From UMGS1975 sp959600905 (lineage in GTDB: Bacteria > Bacillota > Clostridia > Christensenellales > QAND01): a DNA stretch of 64,000 nucleotides. The stretch is taken from positions 124,001 through 188,000 of the forward strand of contig CAUGNO010000002.1 in NCBI GenBank assembly GCA_959600905.1. The letters run 5' to 3'. The notes beneath the pieces were generated by a model. The model was not told where the DNA came from. It saw only the letters and a program-made list of their open reading frames with translations, and searched no databases. The position numbers were made by a program, and so were the translations under genes. Of the stretch, positions 8,162 through 17,117 are shown piece by piece; within the stretch, counting starts at the first letter, position 1; every line of letters begins with the position of its first letter.

Positions 8162-9215
8162 GTCCGTTTCCTCCTATCTTCGCCATCCATGTATCCAATA
8201 TATCGTCTGTTGCGCCGAACTGTACCGAATAGCCCCAGTCGCCGTAAGCAATGCCCGCGCAGGTCCCATCGTTCACGTTCACCCTACATACCCGGGCCGG
8301 CGCCTGGACGCTCCCGCTGTCCACCGCGTACCCGTGGTTTTGGCTGGTGGCGCATACGCGGCCCGTCGCCAAATCCTTCACCGGCTGGTTGGCGCCGCGG
8401 TGCCCGTGCTTTAGCCGGTAGGTCTTTGCCCCTTGGGAGAGCGCCAGCAGCTCATGCCCCAGCCCAACGCCCAGCACCGGCCGCTTTGCCTGGCAAAGCT
8501 GCGCAATCTGCTCTATCAGCGCCGCATTCTCCGCCGGGTCGCCCGGCCCTTCAGAAAGCACAATGCCCTCCGGCTCATCCGCCAAAATCTCTGCCGCCGT
8601 GCTGCCCGCCGGCCATACCGTGACCTGGCAGCCCCTTTGCCGCAGCGCCTGGATCAGGCTGCGCTTGGTGCCAAAATCCCACAGCGCCACACGGTGCTTT
8701 TGCTCGCCTTCCGCCTCATACTGCCGTACCTCCGGCGTTGTCACCGCCTGTACCGCGCCGCGGATCTCATAGCTGTCCAGCAGCGCCTGCTGCGCCGGCG
8801 TCAGCGTCTTGCTGTCCGTGATGATGCCGTTCATCACCCCGTTTTCACGAATCGCCCGCGTCAGCGCCCGTGTATCCACCCCACAAAGGCCGATGACCTT
8901 TTGCTCTTTCAAATACGCTTCCAGCGTACCCTGGCAGCGAAAGTTCGACGGCGCCTGGCAGCATTCCCGTACGATATACGCGCGCACCTTGGGCCCTTGG
9001 CTTTCAAAATCCTCCGGGATCACGCCGTAATTGCCGATCAGCGGAAAGGTCTGCACCAAAATCTGCCCGTGATAGCTGGGGTCCGTCAACGCTTCTAAAT
9101 ACCCCGTCATCCCCGTGGTAAACACGACCTCCCCCGCGATCTCGCCTTCCGCGCCAAAGTGGGCGCCGGCAAAGGCCATGCCGTTTTGCAAAATCAAATA
9201 TGCCTGCTTATCCAT
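8148..9215 (-). CDS. carA: carbamoyl phosphate synthase small chain with degenerate glutaminase site
   Basis: CarA normally hydrolyses glutamine and channels ammonia to CarB. The 355-residue protein aligns with CarA throughout (LSEGPGDP, GHRGANQPV, SQNHGYAVD). The nucleophile elbow, normally GxCLGHQ, reads GVGLGHE: the catalytic Cys is Gly251 (codon GGG at 8465-8463). The C-terminal motif QFHPEA, which supplies the catalytic His and Glu, is replaced by QFGATDD. The chain then ends about 20 residues later, short for the family. No other frame restores the motif, so a frameshift is unlikely. The enzyme should be unable to use glutamine and may only hold CarB in an ammonia-dependent form. I prefer the second of two adjacent ATGs (9215) because GGAGG lies 5 bases away. 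Confidence 0.88.
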   Translation of the reverse strand: MDKQAYLILQNGMAFAGAHFGAEGEIAGEVVFTTGMTGYLEALTDPSYHGQILVQTFPLIGNYGVIPEDFESQGPKVRAYIVRECCQAPSNFRCQGTLEAYLKEQKVIGLCGVDTRALTRAIRENGVMNGIITDSKTLTPAQQALLDSYEIRGAVQAVTTPEVRQYEAEGEQKHRVALWDFGTKRSLIQALRQRGCQVTVWPAGSTAAEILADEPEGIVLSEGPGDPAENAALIEQIAQLCQAKRPVLGVGLGHELLALSQGAKTYRLKHGHRGANQPVKDLATGRVCATSQNHGYAVDSGSVQAPARVCRVNVNDGTCAGIAYGDWGYSVQFGATDDILDTWMAKIGGNGHAAF

Positions 9216-9225
9216 CATTGCCTCC

Positions 9226-10995
9226 CTACGACCGCATGCGCCGGGCCATCTCCTCCAGCTCTGCCCACCGGTCCATCTTTTGTTCTATCTTGGCTTCCAA
9301 TGCCTGCTGCTCTTCCGTCAAGCGCTGCAAGGCCACGTAATCGCTGCCCGCCTGCGCCATCTGTGTCTTGATTTCATCCAGCGTTTGTTCCAGCGCTTCG
9401 ATCTCCTGTTCCATCGTGTCATATTCCCGCTGCTCATGATAGCTGAATTTTGTCTTTACCTTTTCTCTCTGCGGCGCAGGCTTTGCCGGCCGACCGCCTT
9501 GTCTCTGCGCCTCGTCCTGCTGCCGCGCCTCCAAATAGGCGGAATAGCCGCCCAAAAAGGGCCGGATATTTCCATCGCCCATCAGCGCAAAGCCCTTTTC
9601 CGTCACACGGTCCAGAAAATACCTGTCGTGCGAAACGGCAATGACGGCGCCTGCAAAATTTTCCAAATACTCCTCCAGCACCTGCAAGGTCTGAATGTCC
9701 AAATCGTTGGTGGGCTCGTCCAAAAACAAAAGATTTGGGCTGCCCATCAGCACGCACAGCAGCAACAGCCGCCGCCTTTCCCCGCCGCTTAGGCTTTCCA
9801 CCCGCCGGTATTGCAGCTCTCCCGGAAACAAAAACCGTTCCAGCATTTGGCTGGCGGTGATGACCCCTTGCTTGGTATGCACATCCTCTGCAATATCGCG
9901 CACGATGTCTATGACACGCTTGTGCGGGTCCAGCTCCTCGCTCTCCTGGGAAAAATATCCGATCTTTACCGTCTCCCCCCGGATCACCTCGCCGCTGTCC
10001 GGCGGCACCAAGCCACAGAGCAGCTTTACCAGCGTGCTTTTTCCGCTGCCGTTTTTGCCTACGATGCCGATGCGGTCGCGCGGCAATACGATATAGGAAA
10101 AATCTCCGATCAGCACTCTATCCCCATAGGCCTTGGCAATGTGCCTAGCCTCCAGCGTCTTTCTGCCCAGCCTGGTTTTCAGCGACTCTACCGCCAGCAT
10201 TTCCTCCCGGGCCGGGCCGCTTTGGTTTTTCAGCGCTTCGATGCGCTGGATACGCTCCCGGCTCTTGGTGCCTCTGGCCCGCGCGCCGCGCTGCAGCCAG
10301 GCCAGCTCACGCTTAAGCAGGCTCTGCCGCTTCCGTTCACTGGCCCACGCGCTCTCCTCGCGTTCGCTTTTCAGCTGTAAAAATCCCTCGTAATTGGCCT
10401 GGTACCTGTATAGCTTCCCATGATCAATTTCTGCAATACAGTTGCATACCCTGTCCAAAAAATATCGGTCGTGCGTCACCATGACAAGCGAGCCCTTATA
10501 GCTTTTGAGCTGGCCTTCCAGCCATTCCACCATTTCATAATCCAGGTGGTTGGTAGGCTCGTCCAAGATCAATATTTCGCTGGGCTGCACCAGCGCGGCC
10601 GCCATGGCCAGCCGTTTGCGCTGCCCGCCGGAAAGATGCCCTGTCTTTTCGCCAAAGTCCGTTACGCCCAGCTTGGTCAAAATCACCTTGGCCCGGTAGC
10701 TTTCCCGCTGTACATCGCGCCCTGCATAGCGCAGCACATGCTCCAGCACGGTATCCTCCGGCGCAAACGCCGGGTTTTGCGGCAAATAGGCTACCCGTTG
10801 CCCCGGCTGGCAGAATACGCTGCCGCCGTCCGGCAACTCCTCGCCTGCCAATAAGCGGAGCAGCGTACTCTTGCCCGTGCCGTTGACGCCGATGAGCCCG
10901 ATCTTATCTCCTTGGTTGATTTGCAGGGTCACATCGCTTAACAGCGCACGCTCCCCATAGCGTTTGGATATGTTCTCCGCGGCAAGCACTCTCAC
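9226..10995 (-). CDS. ABC-F family ATPase (Uup/YdiF-like)
   Basis: Soluble tandem ATPase of 589 residues, a family that acts on the ribosome (translation factors or antibiotic protection) and has no membrane domain. Two Walker A motifs are visible (GVNGTGKST near the N-terminus and GKNGSGKST near residue 330), each with its own signature (LSGGQRKRLA and LSGGERRRL). They are joined by a charged linker, and a C-terminal coiled-coil follows (about residues 510-589). Start is GTG at 10995 with AGGAGAG upstream. It ends 10 bases before carA, so the two are probably co-transcribed, although a functional link is not obvious. The subgroup cannot be fixed by eye. Confidence 0.87.
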   Translation of the reverse strand: MRVLAAENISKRYGERALLSDVTLQINQGDKIGLIGVNGTGKSTLLRLLAGEELPDGGSVFCQPGQRVAYLPQNPAFAPEDTVLEHVLRYAGRDVQRESYRAKVILTKLGVTDFGEKTGHLSGGQRKRLAMAAALVQPSEILILDEPTNHLDYEMVEWLEGQLKSYKGSLVMVTHDRYFLDRVCNCIAEIDHGKLYRYQANYEGFLQLKSEREESAWASERKRQSLLKRELAWLQRGARARGTKSRERIQRIEALKNQSGPAREEMLAVESLKTRLGRKTLEARHIAKAYGDRVLIGDFSYIVLPRDRIGIVGKNGSGKSTLVKLLCGLVPPDSGEVIRGETVKIGYFSQESEELDPHKRVIDIVRDIAEDVHTKQGVITASQMLERFLFPGELQYRRVESLSGGERRRLLLLCVLMGSPNLLFLDEPTNDLDIQTLQVLEEYLENFAGAVIAVSHDRYFLDRVTEKGFALMGDGNIRPFLGGYSAYLEARQQDEAQRQGGRPAKPAPQREKVKTKFSYHEQREYDTMEQEIEALEQTLDEIKTQMAQAGSDYVALQRLTEEQQALEAKIEQKMDRWAELEEMARRMRS

Positions 10996-11138
10996 CGTTC
11001 TCTCTCCTGTTCCTTTGCGTTGTATTCCTTATATTATAAGCGGTATCGTTCCGCATTGAAACCCCAAGCCTGCAACTTACCTCCCTGTTTTGCCCCAAAC
11101 AGGCCCCTGTATATTTTTACGCATCCATTATACATTAA

Positions 11139-11179
11139 ATTTGAATTTTTCCAAGGATTTTTGCAATATTTATGCAAAA
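11139..11179 (+). promoter_or_regulatory. candidate pair of ArgR (ARG box) operators
   Basis: Directly upstream of the argG promoter are TTGAATTTTTCCAA (11141-11154) and a palindrome with arms TTTTGCA and TGCAAAA around 7 A/T bases (11159-11179). Their centres are about 21 bases apart, the spacing of paired ARG boxes in enteric bacteria, and the half-sites TGAAT and TGCAT match known ARG-box variants. No argR gene lies in the window, so this is an inference from position and sequence. Confidence 0.4.
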
Positions 11180-11183
11180 CCCC

Positions 11184-11211
11184 TTGTATTTTTCCAAATA
11201 GTATGTATAAT
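11184..11211 (+). promoter_or_regulatory. sigma-A promoter of the arginine operon
   Basis: -35 TTGTAT (11184-11189), 16-base spacer, perfect -10 TATAAT (11206-11211). The leader to argG is about 55 bases and contains only a small GCCGC/GCGGC stem. No T-box or other riboswitch is visible. Confidence 0.75.
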
Positions 11212-11273
11212 TATAGACACTTTCAGCAATTCCGCCGCTTGCGGCATCCATAGAAAGGGCTGTTTAAGACATC

Positions 11274-12488
11274 ATGAAAAAGTATAACAAAGTCGTTCTC
11301 GCCTATTCCGGCGGGCTGGATACCTCCATCATCATCCCGTGGCTCAAGGAAAACTACGGCTGCGAAGTCATTGCCATGGCCGCGGATGTGGGCCAGGGCG
11401 CAGAGCTCAGCGGGCTGGAGGAAAAGGCCCTCAAAACCGGCGCCTCCAAATTGTATATCGAGGATCTGACGGATGAATTTGTCAACGAATACATCCTCCC
11501 CACCATGCAGGCGGGCGCGGTCTACGAAGGCAAATACCTGCTGGGCACCTCCTTTGCGCGTCCCATCATCGGCAAGCGGCTGGTAGAGATCGCCAAAAAG
11601 GAAGGCGCGGACGCCATTGCCCACGGCTGCACCGGCAAGGGCAATGACCAGGTACGGTTTGAATTGGCCGTCAAAGCCTTTGCGCCGGAAATGCCCATCA
11701 TCGCTCCCTGGCGGGAGTGGGATATCAAGAGCCGCGATGAGGAAATCGACTACGCCATTGCCAAAAATATCCCGCTTGCCATTTCGCGCGAGACAAACTA
11801 TTCCAAGGACAAAAACCTCTGGCACCTTTCCCACGAAGGCCTGGATCTGGAAGACCCTGCCAACGAACCCAAATACGATGAAATCTTGGAAATGGGTGTA
11901 AGCCCGGAGCAGGCGCCGGACAAACCCACCTACCTCACCCTTTCGTTTGAAAAGGGCGTGCCGGTCGCGCTGGATGGGCAGAAGCTGTCCGCCAAGGAAA
12001 TCATCCTCAAGCTCAACGAACTGGGCGGCGCCAACGGCATCGGCTTGGTGGATCTTGTGGAAAACCGCTTGGTCGGCATGAAGAGCCGCGGCGTATACGA
12101 AACCCCCGGCGGCACCATCCTGTACCATGCGCACGAGGCGCTGGAAACCCTCTGCCTGGACCGCGATACGCAGCATTACAAGCAGCAAGTCGCCATCAAG
12201 TTTGCAGAGCTCGTGTACTACGGCCAGTGGTACACGCCGCTGCGCCAGGCGCTCACCGCCTTTGTCGATACCACCCAGCAAACCGTGACCGGCGATGTCA
12301 AGCTCAAGCTGTATAAGGGCAACATCATCAATGCCGGAATCACCAGCCCCTACTCGCTGTATTCCGAAGAGATCGCAACCTTTGGCGAAGACAATGTCTA
12401 CGACCAGACCGATTCCCAAGGCTTTATCAACCTGTTCGGCCTGCCCATCAAGGTCAAAGCCCTGCTGGATGAAAAGCGCAAGCACTGA
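11274..12488 (+). CDS. argG: argininosuccinate synthase
   Basis: Joins citrulline and aspartate using ATP to make argininosuccinate, the penultimate step of arginine synthesis. The 404-residue length is normal. The ATP pyrophosphatase loop AYSGGLDTS is at residues 10-18, and the citrulline and aspartate regions (GCTGKGNDQVRFE and MKSRGVYETPGG) are intact. First gene of the seven-gene arg operon and the only one preceded by a clear promoter. A perfect 8-bp hairpin separates it from argH. Confidence 0.96.
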   Translation: MKKYNKVVLAYSGGLDTSIIIPWLKENYGCEVIAMAADVGQGAELSGLEEKALKTGASKLYIEDLTDEFVNEYILPTMQAGAVYEGKYLLGTSFARPIIGKRLVEIAKKEGADAIAHGCTGKGNDQVRFELAVKAFAPEMPIIAPWREWDIKSRDEEIDYAIAKNIPLAISRETNYSKDKNLWHLSHEGLDLEDPANEPKYDEILEMGVSPEQAPDKPTYLTLSFEKGVPVALDGQKLSAKEIILKLNELGGANGIGLVDLVENRLVGMKSRGVYETPGGTILYHAHEALETLCLDRDTQHYKQQVAIKFAELVYYGQWYTPLRQALTAFVDTTQQTVTGDVKLKLYKGNIINAGITSPYSLYSEEIATFGEDNVYDQTDSQGFINLFGLPIKVKALLDEKRKH

Positions 12489-12506
12489 TTTTTCCCCCGC
12501 ATCACC

Positions 12507-12529
12507 GGCAGCAGCCCCGCGCTGCTGCC
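12507..12529 (+). other. intercistronic hairpin argG/argH
   Basis: A perfect 8-bp stem (GGCAGCAG with CTGCTGCC) has a 7-base loop and no T-run. It is more likely an RNA-stability element or weak pause than a terminator. Confidence 0.5.
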
Positions 12530-12563
12530 TTCCTCATTCCCACGATAGCAAAGGAGCATTCCC

Positions 12564-13943
12564 GTGAATAAACTTTGGGCCGGACGCTTTTCCAAGCAAG
12601 AGGATGAGCGTGTCAATGATTTCAATTCCTCCATTTCCTTTGACGCCCGCATGGCGCAGCAGGATATCCAGGGCAGCATCGCCCACGCCACCATGCTGGG
12701 CCGCCAGGGCATCATCGAGCCGGCCGAGGCCGAGCTCATCGTGCAGGGCTTGGAGAGCATCGCCCGCGATTTGCAGACCGGCGCGCTCGCCATCGACCCC
12801 ACAGCCGAGGACATCCACATGTTCGTGGAGGCAGAATTGACCAGCCGCCTCGGCGATACCGGCAAGCGGCTGCATACAGCCCGAAGCCGCAACGACCAGG
12901 TCGCCCTGGATATCCGCCTGTACCTGCGGGACCAGTGCCAGGAGATCCATGCGCTCCTGCTCCGCTACCTCGATGCGCTGACAGACCAGGCCGCCCAGCA
13001 CCTTGATACCGTGATGCCGGGCTACACGCATCTGCAGCGCGCCCAGCCCATCACCTTTGCCCATCATTTGATGGCGTATTCGCAGATGGCGCTGCGCGAT
13101 CTTCAGCGCATCGAGCAGACCCAGGCGCGCATGAACGTCATGCCGCTGGGCAGCGGCGCGCTGGCCGGTACCACCTACCCCATCGACCGCCAGCTGGTCA
13201 AAACCCTGCTCGCCTTTGACGCCGTATCCGCCAACAGCCTGGACGGCGTCAGCGACCGCGATTTTTGCATCGAGCTGGCCGGGGATATTGCGCTCATCAT
13301 GATGCACTTGTCCCGGCTCAGCGAAGAGATCATCCTCTGGTGCTCCTGGGAGTTTAAGTTTATCGAGCTGGACGATGCCTTTGCCACCGGCTCTTCCATC
13401 ATGCCGCAGAAGAAAAACCCCGACGTAACCGAGCTCATCCGCGGCAAGGCCGGGCGCGTATACGGCGACCTTATCACGCTTCTTACCATGATGAAGGGCC
13501 TGCCGCTGGCATACAACAAGGATATGCAGGAGGATAAGGAAGCCGTCTTTGACGCGGTAGACACCGTCAAATTGTGCCTTTCCACCTTGATTCCCCTCTT
13601 ACAGACCATGCGGGTCAACAAGGAAAACATGCGTGCGGCGGCCGCCAAAGGCTTTATCAACGCCACGGACTGCGCCGATTACCTTGTCAAAAAGGGCATG
13701 CCCTTCCGGGATGCGTATAAAATCACCGGTCGGCTTGTGGCCCAGTGCATTGAAAAACAGCTTACGCTGGAAACGCTGCCGCTGGCCGATTACCAGGCCG
13801 CCAGCCCGGTCTTTGACGAGGATGTGTACCAGGCCATTGCGCTGGAAACCTGCGTAAGCGAGCGCAGGGTAGAGGGCGGCCCGTCGCCGGAGGCCGTGCA
13901 AAGGCAGATCGACGCCGTCAAGGCCTATCGGAAGGGGTGCTGA
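12564..13943 (+). CDS. argH: argininosuccinate lyase
   Basis: Splits argininosuccinate into arginine and fumarate. The 459-residue protein carries the fumarase/aspartase-superfamily signature GSSIMPQKKNPD at about residues 276-287, which includes the catalytic Ser loop. The HTARSRNDQV and PGYTHLQRAQP motifs are also present. Start is GTG, supported by AAAGGAG 7 bases upstream. Its end overlaps the ribosome site of argC. Confidence 0.96.
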   Translation: MNKLWAGRFSKQEDERVNDFNSSISFDARMAQQDIQGSIAHATMLGRQGIIEPAEAELIVQGLESIARDLQTGALAIDPTAEDIHMFVEAELTSRLGDTGKRLHTARSRNDQVALDIRLYLRDQCQEIHALLLRYLDALTDQAAQHLDTVMPGYTHLQRAQPITFAHHLMAYSQMALRDLQRIEQTQARMNVMPLGSGALAGTTYPIDRQLVKTLLAFDAVSANSLDGVSDRDFCIELAGDIALIMMHLSRLSEEIILWCSWEFKFIELDDAFATGSSIMPQKKNPDVTELIRGKAGRVYGDLITLLTMMKGLPLAYNKDMQEDKEAVFDAVDTVKLCLSTLIPLLQTMRVNKENMRAAAAKGFINATDCADYLVKKGMPFRDAYKITGRLVAQCIEKQLTLETLPLADYQAASPVFDEDVYQAIALETCVSERRVEGGPSPEAVQRQIDAVKAYRKGC

Positions 13944-13945
13944 GC

Positions 13946-14986
13946 ATGTCCAAACTCAAAGTGGGCGTCATCGGCGCCACCGGGTATGCCGGGGCAGAGC
14001 TGGTTCGCCTTTTGCTCTCCCATCCCCATGTAGAGCTCGGCGCCGTCAGCTCTGTCAGCTACGAGGGAAAGCCCCTCAGCGAAATCTATCCGTCGCTTGC
14101 CGGCTGCTGTGATGCGCTTTTGACCAACGACCAAGCCGTGCTGCAAACAAGCGACGTGGTCTTTGCCTCCCTGCCGCACGGCCACAGCGAGCCGTACGCC
14201 AAGGCTTGCATGGAGCAGGGCAAGGTTTTCATTGATTTAGGCGCAGATTTCCGCCTGTACAATGAGCAGGATTACCGCGATTGGTACGGCCTTTGCTACG
14301 CGGACCCCGCCCTGCATCAAAAAGCCGTATACGCCCTGCCGGAGCTGTACCGGGAGAAGATCAAAAACGCCCGTCTGCTCGGCAACCCCGGCTGCTACCC
14401 CACCTCCATCGCGCTCGGCCTGGCCCCGGCGCTCAAACGGCGATTCATCGATGCCAATACCCTGGTGCTGGATAGCAAGTCCGGCGTCACAGGCGCCGGC
14501 CGCGGGCTTTCGCAGAATACCCATTATCCGGACTGCAACGAGGCCTTTGCCCCCTACAAAATTGCCGGGCACAGGCATACGCCGGAAATCGAGCAAACGC
14601 TGTCAGATATAGCCGGCGCTGCTGTCAAGGTCACCTTTGTCCCGCATTTGCTGCCCGTCAACCGCGGCATTGTTTCCACCATGTACGCCTCGCTCTGCCA
14701 AGAGGTACCGCTGGAAGCAATCCATCAGGCGTACCGCGGTTTTTATCAAAACGAGCCGTTTGTACGCATCCTGCCGCTGGGCGGCATCGCTAACCTCAAG
14801 CATGTCAGATGCTCAAACTTTTGTGATATTTCCCTGCACCTGGACCCCCGCACCCATCGGTTGATCGTGGTTTCCGCCATCGACAATATGGTGAAAGGGG
14901 CCGCCGGGCAGGCCATTCAAAATATGAATCTCGTATGCGGGTTCCCCGAGACTGCCGGCCTTGCCCTGGTCCCGCCCGCATTCTAA
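13946..14986 (+). CDS. argC: N-acetyl-gamma-glutamyl-phosphate reductase
   Basis: NADPH-dependent reduction of acetylglutamyl phosphate to the semialdehyde, third step of ornithine synthesis. The protein has 346 residues. It has the N-terminal Rossmann motif GATGYAG and the catalytic Cys150 in GNPGCYPTS. I place the start at ATG 13946, which has GAAGGGG 8 bases upstream; a GTG at 13937 overlaps that site. The start lies 2 bases after the argH stop. Confidence 0.95.
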   Translation: MSKLKVGVIGATGYAGAELVRLLLSHPHVELGAVSSVSYEGKPLSEIYPSLAGCCDALLTNDQAVLQTSDVVFASLPHGHSEPYAKACMEQGKVFIDLGADFRLYNEQDYRDWYGLCYADPALHQKAVYALPELYREKIKNARLLGNPGCYPTSIALGLAPALKRRFIDANTLVLDSKSGVTGAGRGLSQNTHYPDCNEAFAPYKIAGHRHTPEIEQTLSDIAGAAVKVTFVPHLLPVNRGIVSTMYASLCQEVPLEAIHQAYRGFYQNEPFVRILPLGGIANLKHVRCSNFCDISLHLDPRTHRLIVVSAIDNMVKGAAGQAIQNMNLVCGFPETAGLALVPPAF

Positions 14987-15005
14987 GAAAGCGAGGGAGC
15001 TAGTT

Positions 15006-16226
15006 ATGAATCTTATCCCCATCGAAGGCGGCGTGTGCGCTGCCAAAGGGTTCCAAGCCGCAGGCGTACACTGCGGCATCCGTAAAAACCGCAGCAAAAA
15101 GGATCTGGCGCTCATTTACAGCCAAACCGAATGCGCCGTTGCCTGCACCTATACGCAGAATAAAGTGTTCGGCGCCCCCATCACCGTCACCCGAAAGCAT
15201 GTGGCGGACGGCAAGGCCAAGGCCATCATCTGCAACAGCGGCAACGCCAATACCTGCAACGCCAACGGCGTAGAAATCGCAGAAAAAACCTGCGCGCTTA
15301 CCGCCGAGGCGCTGGGCATCTCTAAAGAGGACGTGGTCGTTGCTTCCACCGGCGTCATCGGCCAGCCTCTTTCCATTGAGCCCATCGCAGCCGGCCTGCC
15401 CATGCTGGTTTCTCAGCTCAGCGTTCAGGGCAGCACAGATGCCTGCGAAGGCATCATGACCACCGACACCTATCCCAAGGAATGCGCCTATGCCTTTTCC
15501 TTGGAGGGCGTAGAGTGCCATATCGGCGCCATCGCCAAAGGCTCCGGCATGATCCATCCCAACATGGCCACCATGCTCGCATTTGTCACCACCGATGCAG
15601 CCATTGCGCCGGCGCTTTTGCAAAAGGCGGTCTCCGAGGTCGTGGACGATACCTTCAACATGGTCAGCGTAGACGGCGACACCTCCACCAACGATATGCT
15701 CTCCGTCCTGGCCAACGGCCTGGCCGGCAACCCTGTGATTACGGAAGAAACCCCGGCTTATGAGGATTTCAAGCAAGCGCTGTTTGCCGTCTGTGAAAAC
15801 GTGTCGAAAAAATTGGCAGGCGACGGCGAAGGGGCCACCAAGCTGTTGGAATGCACCGTCCGCCATGCGCCGGATAAGACAACCGCCAAAAAAATCGCCA
15901 AATCGGTGATCTGCTCCAGTCTGTTCAAAGCTGCCATGTTCGGGGCAGACGCCAACTGGGGCCGTATCCTCTGTGCCATTGGGTATACCGACGCAGCGTT
16001 TGATATTTCCAAAATCGCCGTGGATCTTTCCTCGAACGCGGGATGCATCCACGTCTGCGAAAACGGCGCCGGCGTGCCGTTCAGCGAAGAAACCGCCAAA
16101 ATCGTATTGTCCGAAGAAGAAATTCATGTGGATATCGATCTAAACGATGGCAGCGCCTGCGCCACTGCCTGGGGCTGTGATCTGACGTATGACTATGTCA
16201 AAATCAACGGCGATTACCGCACCTAA
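15006..16226 (+). CDS. argJ: bifunctional ornithine acetyltransferase / N-acetylglutamate synthase
   Basis: Transfers acetyl from N-acetylornithine to glutamate, recycling the acetyl group; many ArgJ proteins also make N-acetylglutamate from acetyl-CoA. The 406-residue precursor contains the self-cleavage site ATM in HPNMATML, with Thr189 as the new N-terminal nucleophile of the beta chain. No argA-type synthase or argE deacetylase is seen in the operon, which fits a cyclic, bifunctional ArgJ. I use the ATG at 15006, which has GAGGGAG upstream; an in-frame start further upstream lies inside argC and has no such site. Confidence 0.94.
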   Translation: MNLIPIEGGVCAAKGFQAAGVHCGIRKNRSKKDLALIYSQTECAVACTYTQNKVFGAPITVTRKHVADGKAKAIICNSGNANTCNANGVEIAEKTCALTAEALGISKEDVVVASTGVIGQPLSIEPIAAGLPMLVSQLSVQGSTDACEGIMTTDTYPKECAYAFSLEGVECHIGAIAKGSGMIHPNMATMLAFVTTDAAIAPALLQKAVSEVVDDTFNMVSVDGDTSTNDMLSVLANGLAGNPVITEETPAYEDFKQALFAVCENVSKKLAGDGEGATKLLECTVRHAPDKTTAKKIAKSVICSSLFKAAMFGADANWGRILCAIGYTDAAFDISKIAVDLSSNAGCIHVCENGAGVPFSEETAKIVLSEEEIHVDIDLNDGSACATAWGCDLTYDYVKINGDYRT

Positions 16227-16238
16227 AGGAGAAACAAG

Positions 16239-17096
16239 ATGACACTTTCCACCACCGATAAGGCCGGCGTCCTCATCCAGGCGCTGCCCTATATCCAAAA
16301 ATATACCGATAAGATCGTCGTCATCAAGTACGGCGGCAACGCCATGATCGACGACGCCTTAAAGCAGGCGGTGATGAGCGATCTTGTGCTGCTTTCGCTC
16401 GTCGGCATCAAGGTTGTGCTTGTCCACGGCGGCGGGCCGGAAATCAGCCAAACGCTGCAAAGGATGGGCAAGGAATCCAAGTTTGTCGGCGGTCTGCGCG
16501 TCACCGACGCCGAAACGGCCGAGATCGTGCAGATGGTGCTGTGCGGCAAGGTCAATAAGGACTTAGTCTCCCTCATCCATCAAAACAACGGCAGGGCGCT
16601 CGGCCTGTGCGGCATCGACGGCCATATGCTCCGCGTGCAAAAGCTGGCCGGCGAGGTAGATTTGGGCTATGTCGGCACTATTGTCAGCGTGGATACCGCC
16701 CCCATCCTCCACGCCTTGCACAACGGCTATATCCCCGTCATCGCTACGGTGGGCACAGATGAAACCGGGCAGGTATACAACATCAACGCCGATACCGCCG
16801 CAGCTCGCATCGCCTCGGAGCTTGGCGCGGAAAACATCATCCTCATGACAGACATCCGCGGCCTTTTGGAAAAAAAGGAGGATGAATCCACCCTTATTCC
16901 CTATGTGCAGGTCAGCGATGTGCCTTACCTCAAAAAACAAGGCGTCATATCCGGGGGCATGATCCCCAAGGTCGACTGCTGTGTGGAGGCCGTGCGAAGA
17001 GGCGTGGGCTCTGCTGTCATCATCGATGGCCGCATCCCTCACTCCATCCTCATCGAAATCCTGTCCGATGAAGGCATCGGCACTCTGTTCCGCTAA
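16239..17096 (+). CDS. argB: acetylglutamate kinase
   Basis: Phosphorylates N-acetylglutamate with ATP, usually the feedback-controlled step when arginine is the end product. The 285-residue protein has the amino acid kinase fold signatures VIKYGGNAM near the N-terminus, the HGGGPEIS glycine loop and NINADTAA. An AAAGGAG site lies in the 12-base gap after argJ. PII binds this enzyme in cyanobacteria; here the only PII domain in the window is fused to Amt. Confidence 0.95.
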   Translation: MTLSTTDKAGVLIQALPYIQKYTDKIVVIKYGGNAMIDDALKQAVMSDLVLLSLVGIKVVLVHGGGPEISQTLQRMGKESKFVGGLRVTDAETAEIVQMVLCGKVNKDLVSLIHQNNGRALGLCGIDGHMLRVQKLAGEVDLGYVGTIVSVDTAPILHALHNGYIPVIATVGTDETGQVYNINADTAAARIASELGAENIILMTDIRGLLEKKEDESTLIPYVQVSDVPYLKKQGVISGGMIPKVDCCVEAVRRGVGSAVIIDGRIPHSILIEILSDEGIGTLFR

Positions 17097-17117
17097 TAGA
17101 TAAGGAGGTTTTCCATC

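Noticed and set aside
8148..8240. Frameshift as explanation for the missing HPE motif in CarA
   Set aside because: I read the other two frames of this segment and neither restores HPEA; the nucleophile Cys is also lost in an intact region more than 200 bases away, so two independent errors would be needed.
10996..11273. T-box or other leader RNA upstream of argG
   Set aside because: No TGGNACCGCG-like antiterminator and no terminator hairpin; the leader is only about 55 bases.
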